A DNA stretch of 5,728 nucleotides from Bacteroidota bacterium (GTDB taxonomy: Bacteria; Bacteroidota; Bacteroidia; Bacteroidales; JAADJA01). Position 1 is the stretch's first letter. Each line of letters begins with the position of its first letter. Shown one piece after another: positions 1 through 5,410 of the stretch. The notes under the pieces were generated by a model. That model had not been told where the DNA came from. It searched no databases and worked only from the letters and a program-made list of their open reading frames with translations. The stretch covers positions 1-5,728 of the forward strand of contig JAJRTT010000511.1 of assembly GCA_024278155.1 (NCBI GenBank). The letters are read 5' to 3'. A program made the translations under genes and the position numbers.

Positions 1-818
1 AACTGTACACCGGTATTTTTAAACGATGAACCGCAAACTACGGGGGTCACTTTCAATTCGAGGGTTGCTTTTCGCAACGAGCCGATAATTTCTTTGGGTG
101 TAATTGATTCAGGATTGCCAATGAAACGTTCAAACAACTTGTCATCCTCTTCTGCTGTTCCTTCAAGCAAGGCAAAACGATATTTTGCCACTTCCTCTTT
201 CATTTCCTCGGGAATTGGGATTTCAGAAAACTCCTTTCCCTGTGATTCCATGTCCCATTTATAGGCTTTGTTTTCAATCAGGTCAACAACTCCCGTAAAA
301 TCATCTTCACTACCGATGGGAAGTTGGATGGGGACCGGGTTTGCACCAAATTTTTCTTTGATCTCAGCAATTACCGTAAAAAAATCGGCACCGGAACGAT
401 CCATTTTGTTTATGTAACAAATGCGGGGAACTTCGTACTTATCAGCCTGCCTCCAAACTGTTTCCGATTGTGGCTCAACTCCTCCCACAGCACAGAAGAT
501 TGCGATGGCACCATCCAACACCCTTAAAGAACGCTCGACCTCAACCGTAAAATCAACATGGCCCGGAGTATCTATGATATTTATTTTATACTCCTCATTG
601 TTCAGGCTCCAAAATATGGAAGTGGCAGCAGAGGTAATCGTAATCCCCCTTTCCTGCTCCTGGATCATCCAATCCATGGTAGCTGCACCATCATGCACTT
701 CGCCAATACGATGGTTAATGCCCGTATAGTACAATATACGCTCTGTTGTTGTGGTTTTACCCGCATCAATGTGAGCCATAATGCCAATGTTCCTTGTATG
801 TAATAATTTGCTGGACAT
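1..818 (-). CDS. fusA: Elongation factor G, N-terminal 272 residues (3' end outside window)
   Basis: EF-G is the translational GTPase that moves tRNAs and mRNA through the ribosome after peptide transfer and, with RRF, helps recycle ribosomes. I translated this by hand from the ATG at 818; the frame stays open to the left edge. The GTPase motifs are all present: P-loop AHIDAGKT (residues 15-22), switch I RGITI (57-61), DTPGH (83-87), NKMD (137-140) and a G5-like GSS (263-265, often GSA in EF-G). GEVHDGAATMDWM (39-51) and EQERGITIT are characteristic of EF-G. The G' insert lies at about 160-255. The start is fixed by alignment of TRNIGI with the usual EF-G N terminus, and it lies 24 nt after the rpsG stop, which fits co-transcription. 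GGAG occurs 13 nt before the ATG, too far to be a normal Shine-Dalgarno. Domains II-V are outside the window. Nothing visible suggests damage. Confidence 0.97.
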   Translation of the reverse strand, partial: MSSKLLHTRNIGIMAHIDAGKTTTTERILYYTGINHRIGEVHDGAATMDWMIQEQERGITITSAATSIFWSLNNEEYKINIIDTPGHVDFTVEVERSLRVLDGAIAIFCAVGGVEPQSETVWRQADKYEVPRICYINKMDRSGADFFTVIAEIKEKFGANPVPIQLPIGSEDDFTGVVDLIENKAYKWDMESQGKEFSEIPIPEEMKEEVAKYRFALLEGTAEEDDKLFERFIGNPESITPKEIIGSLRKATLELKVTPVVCGSSFKNTGVQ

Positions 819-842
819 TTGTTGTACTATACTCCGTGTTAT

Positions 843-1310
843 TTAAAATCTAAAATGGGAGAAAGCTTTGTTCGCTTCTGCCATCCTGTGTGTATCTTCT
901 TTACGTTTATATGCCGAACCTTCTTCTTTATGTGCAGCAAGGATTTCTGCAGCCAATTTGTGGCTCATTGATTTCTCGTGACGTTTGCGCGAAAAGCTGA
1001 TCAGGTTTTTCATGCCGATGGAACTTTTACGTGCAGGCCTGATTTCCATGGGAATTTGAAAAGTAGCACCACCAATCCTACGGCTTTTTACTTCTACTGC
1101 GGGTGTTACATTTACCAGGGCTTTCTTCCACACTTCCACTCCGTCTTCGCCTGATTTGTCAGCAACAATATCCATTGCGTCATAAAAAATATCGAACGCA
1201 ATATTTTTCTTTCCCCTTAACATCAAATTGTTCACGAATTTAGTCACCAATACATCGTTGAACTTGGGATCGGGAAGAATGATTCGTTTTTTTGGTCTCG
1301 TTTTCCTCAT
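843..1310 (-). CDS. rpsG: 30S ribosomal protein S7
   Basis: S7 is a primary 16S rRNA binder that organises the 3' major domain (30S head) and lies near the E and P sites. The 155-residue product is full length. It shows the basic N terminus (PKKR at 6-9), the family signature around residues 17-45 with GKK at 33-35, and the rRNA-contacting stretch VKSRRIGGATFQIP (74-87) followed by EIRP. The C terminus ends in AEANKAFSHFRF, the short tail I expect in Bacteroidota; longer forms occur in some Enterobacteria. The gene sits 30 nt after rpsL and 24 nt before fusA, the conserved str-operon order. The leader is A/T-rich without a Shine-Dalgarno. In E. coli S7 represses its operon by binding the rpsL-rpsG intercistronic RNA; the 30-nt gap here is too small for a site of that size. 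Confidence 0.98.
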   Translation of the reverse strand: MRKTRPKKRIILPDPKFNDVLVTKFVNNLMLRGKKNIAFDIFYDAMDIVADKSGEDGVEVWKKALVNVTPAVEVKSRRIGGATFQIPMEIRPARKSSIGMKNLISFSRKRHEKSMSHKLAAEILAAHKEEGSAYKRKEDTHRMAEANKAFSHFRF

Positions 1311-1340
1311 TACGTATCTGAGTTAAATCTATAATTTCTG

Positions 1341-1718
1341 TTATTTTTTCTTGGGTCTCTTTGTTCCGTACTTCGACCTTCTTTGCGTCCTGCCTTCCAC
1401 ACCTGATGTATCAAGGGCACCCCTTATTATATGGTACCTTACACCTGGCAAATCTTTTACCCTGCCGCCTCTTATAAGAACAATCGAGTGTTCCTGGAGG
1501 TTATGGCCTTCACCGGGGATATAAGCATTCACCTCTTTACCGTTTGTCAACCTTACCCTTGCAACTTTACGCATGGCCGAATTCGGTTTTTTAGGTGTTG
1601 TTGTATAAACCCTAACACAAACACCACGACGCTGTGGACATGAATCCAGTGCACGGGATTTGCTTTTTACCTCTAATTTATTTCTACCTTTTCGTACTAA
1701 CTGTTGTATTGTAGGCAT
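1341..1718 (-). CDS. rpsL: 30S ribosomal protein S12
   Basis: S12 is the decoding-centre protein of the small subunit. It helps monitor codon-anticodon pairing and is the classic site of streptomycin-resistance changes. The 125-residue product is full length and strongly conserved: PTIQQLVRKGR at the N terminus, TTTPKKPNSAMRKVARVRL (39-57), PGEGHNLQEHS (68-78), RGGRVKDLPGVRYH (83-96) and the basic tail ending KRPKKK. Lys43 and Lys88, the usual streptomycin-resistance positions, are the wild-type residues, and Asp89, the residue methylthiolated in many bacteria, is present. It is the first gene of the rpsL-rpsG-fusA cluster, with a promoter box about 50 nt upstream (1768-1775). The leader just before the ATG is A-rich and has no Shine-Dalgarno, as is normal for this phylum. 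Confidence 0.98.
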   Translation of the reverse strand: MPTIQQLVRKGRNKLEVKSKSRALDSCPQRRGVCVRVYTTTPKKPNSAMRKVARVRLTNGKEVNAYIPGEGHNLQEHSIVLIRGGRVKDLPGVRYHIIRGALDTSGVEGRTQRRSKYGTKRPKKK

Positions 1719-1760
1719 ATTGATCTTTTTAAATATTTTTCAAATGTTACCCCTAAAAAA
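1719..1760 (-). promoter_or_regulatory. Short 5' leader of the rpsL mRNA
   Basis: If transcription starts about 7 nt after the P2 box, the str mRNA begins near 1760 and has a leader of roughly 42 nt. It opens with CCC, a T6 run and GGGG, which could form only a 3-bp hairpin, followed by an A/T-rich stretch up to the rpsL start. No Shine-Dalgarno is present. The transcription start is inferred from the promoter box. Confidence 0.4.
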
Positions 1761-1775
1761 GGGAGTGCAAAAGTA
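1761..1775 (-). promoter_or_regulatory. P2: Bacteroidota-type promoter -7 box for rpsL-rpsG-fusA
   Basis: The minus strand reads TATACTTTTGCACTCCC. The octamer TACTTTTG at 1775-1768 matches the phylum's -7 consensus TAnnTTTG exactly and is followed by the commonly seen GCA. It lies 49 nt before the rpsL start codon, the expected distance for a short leader. I see no TTG or TTTG at the usual -33 position (about 1793-1799 holds only GTAAAAC), so the upstream element is weak or absent. It shares the string TACTTTTGCAC with P1. Confidence 0.6.
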
Positions 1776-1815
1776 TAAATTAAAATTATACGTTTTACAT
1801 TTAGCATTAAAATTA

Positions 1816-1833
1816 TTAACAACAATTTGTTAA
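1816..1833. repeat. Perfect 7-bp dyad TTAACAA-N4-TTGTTAA upstream of P2
   Basis: TTAACAA at 1816-1822 and TTGTTAA at 1827-1833 are exact inverted repeats separated by CAAT. The dyad lies about 40-58 bp upstream of the P2 -7 box, where an activator or other DNA-binding protein could act. It could also be chance, since the surrounding sequence is very AT-rich. No regulator can be named. Confidence 0.35.
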
Positions 1834-1962
1834 CACACTCAAACGAACGAAACCCATTAGGGCAAATCATTGCGGATCAGTATCCTGAAAAAACCAAAAA
1901 ACAATATTAAGCTATTTTGACCCTTGTCAGGATTATACTATTTTTAAGAAAAGAGGGGAGTG

Positions 1963-1990
1963 AAAAAATAAAAACGGAAAGTTAAATCCG
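1963..1990 (-). terminator. Weak intrinsic-terminator-like hairpin and U tract after the structured RNA
   Basis: On the minus strand CGGA (1990-1987) pairs with TCCG (1978-1975) around an 8-nt loop. It is followed immediately by TTTTTATTTTTT (1974-1963). The stem has only 4 bp, short for a terminator, but the U-rich tract is long and correctly placed. It could end transcripts begun at P1, or cause partial read-through into the str operon. Confidence 0.35.
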
Positions 1991-2128
1991 AGACATCAAT
2001 GCAATTCATTTGAAATGTTTGAACCCAGGGAGTTCGGCAATTGCATTGGGAACCTTTATCTGTCTTATTTTATCAGGTTACCTAATTCCTTTATAAATCA
2101 ATAAATTAAATACTGAACGTTTGCTAAA
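1963..2128 (-). ncRNA. Candidate structured RNA or str-operon leader transcribed from P1
   Basis: No protein gene is convincing here, but the minus-strand RNA folds compactly. A 7-bp hairpin (2082-2049, GG-U bulge-AACCU with AGGUUCC) is followed with no gap by a perfect 10-bp stem, CAATGCAATT (2048-2039) with AATTGCATTG (2006-1997). That stem encloses two hairpins: GAACUC-CCU-GGGUUC (2035-2021, 6 bp with one U-G pair) and CAUU-UCA-AAUG (2017-2007). The junction linkers are GCC, AAA and none. A short hairpin plus U tract follows at 1990-1963. The U-G pair exists only in minus-strand RNA (A-C on the other strand), which supports this orientation. The 5' end near 2128 is inferred from P1. It could be a free small RNA or a leader controlling rpsL. 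I do not recognise the family; the pairing was done by eye. Confidence 0.45.
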
Positions 2129-2164
2129 GCGGGTGCAAAAGTAATAATTTATTAATATAAACAA
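2129..2164 (-). promoter_or_regulatory. P1: complete Bacteroidota-type promoter
   Basis: On the minus strand TTG at 2164-2162 is followed, after 18 nt, by TACTTTTG at 2143-2136. The latter matches the -7 consensus TAnnTTTG exactly, and the spacing is close to the usual 19 nt or so. A run of nine A residues lies just upstream of the TTG (2174-2166), like an UP element. Transcription should start near 2128 and run toward rpsL, about 410 nt away. This is a better promoter by eye than P2, which lacks a clear -33 element. Confidence 0.6.
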
Positions 2165-2217
2165 GTTTTTTTTTGAATTATTTTGAGTTTTAGCTACCGG
2201 GCGGGTTGCTACTGGCC

Positions 2218-2362
2218 AAACCTGTCAGGTCGAAGCCGGGCAAAACCTTTTAGGTCGGAGATTGCCATGGCGCTGGCGACCTGAAAGGTTGAAACAATTG
2301 GCTGCGATTTCTTTTCAACCAGTCGGGTCTCCGCCCACGGGATGGCTTCGGCCCAAAGGTTT
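2218..2362. repeat. GC-rich nested inverted-repeat element between asmA and P1
   Basis: This block is visibly more GC-rich than its flanks and made of nested pairings. Outer arms AAACCT (2218-2223) and AGGTTT (2357-2362) flank CGAAGCC (2231-2237) and GGCTTCG (2344-2350). Inside is a 14-bp hairpin: AACCTTTTAGGTCG (2244-2257) against CGACCTGAAAGGTT (2277-2290), with one mismatch that becomes a G-U pair in plus-strand RNA. The palindromic unit ACCT-N3-AGGT occurs three times (2220-2230, 2245-2255, 2279-2289), and GGTCGGAGA (2253-2261) recurs in related inverted form near 2325-2334. No reading frame here looks real and no T run follows in either direction, so a plain terminator is unlikely. A dispersed intergenic repeat (REP- or MITE-like) is the best guess; copy number cannot be seen from one locus. 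Confidence 0.5.
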
Positions 2363-2384
2363 TTGTTTCACGTATTTTATAAAG

Positions 2385-5240
2385 TTATTTTTTCAAAACA
2401 CGATCCGCTTCTCCCTGAGCCTGATTCTTTATTTGTGCAGCTTGCTTTTTAGCACTGTCCACTACCGAAGTGGCTTGTTTATCCGCTTCGGACGTTAAGT
2501 TGTTGGCCTGCTTATCTGCCTCGGACCGGACTTTCTTTGCGGCCTTCTTTGCGGCAATCTCTGCCAGCATCCCGTTTTTCTTTCCTTCGGCTTCCAGGCT
2601 TTTTGCCTGTTTTTCGGCTTCGTCCCGTATTTGCTTTGCACCGTTCTTTGCTTCCTTTCTGATATTGGCTGCCTGTTTTTCGGCTTCTGCAATTAATTGC
2701 CGTGCCTTATTATCTGCATCGTCAATAATCCTTTTAGCCTGCTCCTGCGCTTCCTTGCTCAATTCTTCCTTTTTCTTTTTGACCTCCTCCTTTACGATCT
2801 CTTTCACTTCTTCCTTTATCCCTTTGCCCATATCATTGAACCCAACCTTTAATTTTGGATCGCTGAGGTTACCACTTATGGAAACCGTAATAGGAATTGA
2901 CTTGAAACTCTCGGCATTGATATTTGCTTTCTCCAGAATGCCGTTTACGGTGCTATTGGCATTTGCCCCTATCGCACTGCGCGGGATTTCCATGTTCATG
3001 GCATAACCGATGCTCTGGTCCAGTGCTGTCCACCCACCAAGCTTGGCCGTAATATCCCCGGTTTTGAAATCAAAAGGTTTGGTTATTATTTTTCCGTCCA
3101 CAAACTCAAATTCCAAGAGTATTTTATTGATTTCAAGGTTTTTCAACTGATCCACTTTTATCAAATCGGCAAGCTTTTGCAGGGTATTCAATCCATTCAC
3201 CGATAGTTTTGAGGTTGACAGTTGTCCACCACCGGTCATGCTTGCATAATCGGGCATCATTTCCTTATCCAATAAAGACTGGAATTTCATCCTTGAAGAA
3301 AATGTACCGGATGTTTTGGCGGCAAGGGGAAAATAGGTTTTCATTATATTAAACGCCTGATAGGATTTTTGGATATCGAGGTCTTTCATGCTCAGTTCAA
3401 AATCCACTTTGGGGGATTCGGGCGTTTTTGTACTGTACTCCCCTTTCACGTTCATTTCCCCTTCCAAAAGGTTCATACTGAAACTCCGCAAGGAAACTGT
3501 TTGGTCATTAATTTCGATATGGCCGTTCACGTTTTCCATCTCCAGGCCATCGTATATCAATTTATTGAACGATGACTGCATTGTAAAATCGATGTCCCCG
3601 GGGATTTCAATTACCGAAAGGGAAGTTGTGCCGTTGGGACTTTCTGTGGAAGTTACTTCCGTTTCACCTTCGGGCATCAAGGCCGAAACATCAAAGTAAT
3701 CCGATGAAGTATTTAGCTCCCCTTTCAGGACACCGTCCTTTAAAGCATAATCGAGGTAAGATGTGATTTTCCCTTTGGCATTGAAATCGTTTCTGCCTAT
3801 TTTGCTCTTAAGGGAAACCAAATCAAGGTATTGGGGCGAAAAATTCAATTGGGCAACGGCTATCTCCACTGTCCCGTTCATAGCAGGGCTTTCGTATTCC
3901 ATACCTTTTACAAGCAAGGAGCCTATGGCCATGAATTCATCGTATTCTTCCTGCTCAATTGCTGACATTTTTCCGCTCAGGCTAATATCGGCAACGATGC
4001 TCCCTTTTAACTTCTCGCCTTTCTCAAGCGGATAAAAACCCCTTACCGTTGCCAAATCCAGGTTCCCTTTTATTTTTGCGGCAATATCAGGGTCTGAAAC
4101 GGGAGTCTTGATAAGCATACTTATATCCACTGGGTTATCCCCAAGCTTTATCAACACCCGGGAAATATCCACAACTGTTTTATCAGCATTGCCACCTGTA
4201 TTTGATACATTGGCGTTTATATAAATATCCGTGACCGCTTTTGGCAAATCGGGGTATTTGAACATGGCATTGTCCACAAGTAGTTGGACAGTAAAAGCTG
4301 GAAGTGAGCTTTCGTTATAGATTCCTTTTACATGCCCGTTAAAGCTGAATTTGCCCGAAGTTTCGATATTTTCAAAATCTTTGCCATAAACTGCCGGCAC
4401 AAGTGAAAGAAGGTTTTTAAATTCTGTTTTTGGAGCATTGAAAGTCAGGACCAGGTTCATATCGTCTTGAATAAATGACACCGAACCATCGAATTTCACG
4501 TTAAGTTGGTTCAGGAACAAATCATTTTTCGCCAGGGTATAAATCCCGTTTTTTATATCGGCCTCGATTCCGGCCTTGTAATCCACGGCAACATGCTTAA
4601 GGTACTTCACGCCATCGTACACCACGGTCAACGATTGCATCTTGGTCTTGGTCTGCAATGTGGTTTTATCGGCACTGAAATCGCCTTTTAGCGAATGGTT
4701 CAACCCGGCGATTTCCATATTCAAGCCCAATGAAGCATCTTCGTAAGCGATATTTCCATTTACAATTTCGAACTTCTTGAGCTTAAGGTTGAAATCAGAA
4801 GTTTCGGTTTCACTATTTTGCGATTTGGTGTGGCCCCCGACATCTTCAAGGGCAATATCGTAATTGGCCCTTCCGTCTTTCAGGACTTTCACATGGATAT
4901 TGGGTTCGTTGATCGAAATCCGTTCTATTTCAATTGTATTGCCACTAAGCACACTGAACAGATCCACCACAACCCCGATGGAACCGATTTGCGCCAGGGT
5001 ATCTTTTTCAAACCCATCTTTTCCGGTTACGGTCAATCCTTCGAGGCTCATGGTAAAATCGGGGAAATTGCTGAACAAGGTCAAGCCAAAACCCGTAAAA
5101 TCAACTTTTGCATTTACGCTTTTATTGATTTCTTCTTTGGCAAGATCTTTAAGTTTTGATTTAAAAACCATTGGCAAAACAAAAGCGAGGACAAGGATTG
5201 CCAATATAATTATGCCGGTTACTTTAAGTAGTGTTTTCAT
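2385..5240 (-). CDS. AsmA-family envelope protein with C-terminal 11-residue-repeat helix
   Basis: This 951-residue protein has one N-terminal membrane segment (about residues 7-26, GIIILAILVLAFVLP) without a lipobox. It is probably anchored in the inner membrane with the rest in the periplasm. Residues ~48-132 (FSNFPDFTMSLEGLTV through DGRANYDI) match the start of AsmA proteins. The middle is long and beta-rich with alternating polarity, and ~670-807 resembles the AsmA C-terminal region (FEFVDGKIITKPFDFKTGD, then SGNLSDPKLKVGF). Relatives in E. coli (AsmA, TamB, YhdP, YdbH) form beta grooves linked to phospholipid movement and outer-membrane assembly; a similar role here is inferred. From ~808 the protein becomes a highly charged helix, described separately. 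The start ATG follows an A-rich leader. It is separated from aroC by 170 nt and from rpsL by 666 nt, so it is probably a single-gene unit. Confidence 0.9.
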   Translation of the reverse strand: MKTLLKVTGIIILAILVLAFVLPMVFKSKLKDLAKEEINKSVNAKVDFTGFGLTLFSNFPDFTMSLEGLTVTGKDGFEKDTLAQIGSIGVVVDLFSVLSGNTIEIERISINEPNIHVKVLKDGRANYDIALEDVGGHTKSQNSETETSDFNLKLKKFEIVNGNIAYEDASLGLNMEIAGLNHSLKGDFSADKTTLQTKTKMQSLTVVYDGVKYLKHVAVDYKAGIEADIKNGIYTLAKNDLFLNQLNVKFDGSVSFIQDDMNLVLTFNAPKTEFKNLLSLVPAVYGKDFENIETSGKFSFNGHVKGIYNESSLPAFTVQLLVDNAMFKYPDLPKAVTDIYINANVSNTGGNADKTVVDISRVLIKLGDNPVDISMLIKTPVSDPDIAAKIKGNLDLATVRGFYPLEKGEKLKGSIVADISLSGKMSAIEQEEYDEFMAIGSLLVKGMEYESPAMNGTVEIAVAQLNFSPQYLDLVSLKSKIGRNDFNAKGKITSYLDYALKDGVLKGELNTSSDYFDVSALMPEGETEVTSTESPNGTTSLSVIEIPGDIDFTMQSSFNKLIYDGLEMENVNGHIEINDQTVSLRSFSMNLLEGEMNVKGEYSTKTPESPKVDFELSMKDLDIQKSYQAFNIMKTYFPLAAKTSGTFSSRMKFQSLLDKEMMPDYASMTGGGQLSTSKLSVNGLNTLQKLADLIKVDQLKNLEINKILLEFEFVDGKIITKPFDFKTGDITAKLGGWTALDQSIGYAMNMEIPRSAIGANANSTVNGILEKANINAESFKSIPITVSISGNLSDPKLKVGFNDMGKGIKEEVKEIVKEEVKKKKEELSKEAQEQAKRIIDDADNKARQLIAEAEKQAANIRKEAKNGAKQIRDEAEKQAKSLEAEGKKNGMLAEIAAKKAAKKVRSEADKQANNLTSEADKQATSVVDSAKKQAAQIKNQAQGEADRVLKK
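2391..2753 (-). other. Eleven in-register 11-residue repeats at the C terminus of the AsmA protein
   Basis: Residues 830-950 divide exactly into eleven 11-residue units without gaps, for example EAEKQAANIRK, EAKNGAKQIRD, EADKQANNLTS and EADKQATSVVD. The consensus is E-A-x-K-Q-A-x-x-I/L-x-x, with small or hydrophobic residues at positions 2, 6 and 9. That 4-3-4 spacing is a hendecad, giving a long straight or slightly right-handed coiled coil, or an amphipathic helix like LEA or apolipoprotein repeats. A more irregular charged helix (808-829, IKEEVKEIVKEEVKKKKEEL) leads into it. At DNA level the periodicity is 33 nt: the 18-mer TGCCTGTTTTTCGGCTTC (plus strand) occurs at 2604 and 2670, exactly 66 nt apart, which points to growth by tandem duplication. 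Confidence 0.85.
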
Positions 5241-5307
5241 ATTTTCTAAATTATTAATTAGTCTTATTTATGGGAAAATGGCCGCAAATGCGCTAATTAA
5301 AATTCAA

Positions 5308-5344
5308 ATTGCAATTAATAACTTGGCATGGAATTATTTGCAAT
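5308..5344. repeat. Imperfect 12-bp inverted repeat between aroC and asmA
   Basis: ATTGCAATTAAT (5308-5319) and ATTATTTGCAAT (5333-5344) pair at 11 of 12 positions around a 13-nt loop. On the minus strand it lies about 70 nt after the aroC stop and is followed by a moderately T-rich stretch, so it could be a weak aroC terminator. AT-rich arms make this a low-stability hairpin, and it may be chance. Confidence 0.3.
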
Positions 5345-5379
5345 ACAAATCAACTATTTACTTCATTTCCACCATTTTT

Positions 5380-5408
5380 CAAAATACGGATAACAAATTT
5401 TGAACAAA
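5380..5408 (-). promoter_or_regulatory. Weak promoter candidate for the AsmA gene
   Basis: On the minus strand TTTG (5408-5405) and TATTTTG (5386-5380) are 18 nt apart. The downstream box is one base short of the TAnnTTTG consensus, and the leader to the asmA start would be about 130 nt. The rest of the 5241-5410 gap shows no better match and no convincing small gene. Confidence 0.25.
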
Positions 5409-5410
5409 CT

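Noticed and set aside
324..803. Several plus-strand frames of 67-102 codons
   Set aside because: They lie opposite the fusA GTPase domain, whose motifs are intact on the minus strand.
1874..1885. Small palindrome GGATCAGTATCC
   Set aside because: Only 4-bp arms and no promoter, gene start or T tract nearby; likely chance.
1997..2048. Possible tRNA or tRNA remnant (contains GGGTTCAAA like a T arm)
   Set aside because: The bases around the T-loop-like string do not form a T stem, there are only two inner arms, and no anticodon arm or acceptor pattern fits.
2244..2290. 14-bp hairpin as an intrinsic terminator of asmA
   Set aside because: No T run follows the hairpin on either strand, and the 19-nt loop and surrounding nested repeats fit a repeat element better.
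2262..2498. 78-codon plus-strand frame starting in the GC-rich repeat
   Set aside because: It begins inside the inverted-repeat element and continues antisense to asmA. Composition is irregular and no promoter is seen.
2470..3006. 178-codon open frame on the plus strand opposite the asmA 3' end
   Set aside because: It is the complement of the Ala/Glu/Lys/Gln-rich repeat region, which gives a long low-complexity Ser/Ala/Phe frame. The minus-strand protein has clear AsmA features and explains it fully.
4864..5403. 179-codon plus-strand frame running from asmA into the aroC-asmA gap
   Set aside because: Most of it is antisense to the conserved AsmA N terminus; the product resembles nothing and no promoter fits.
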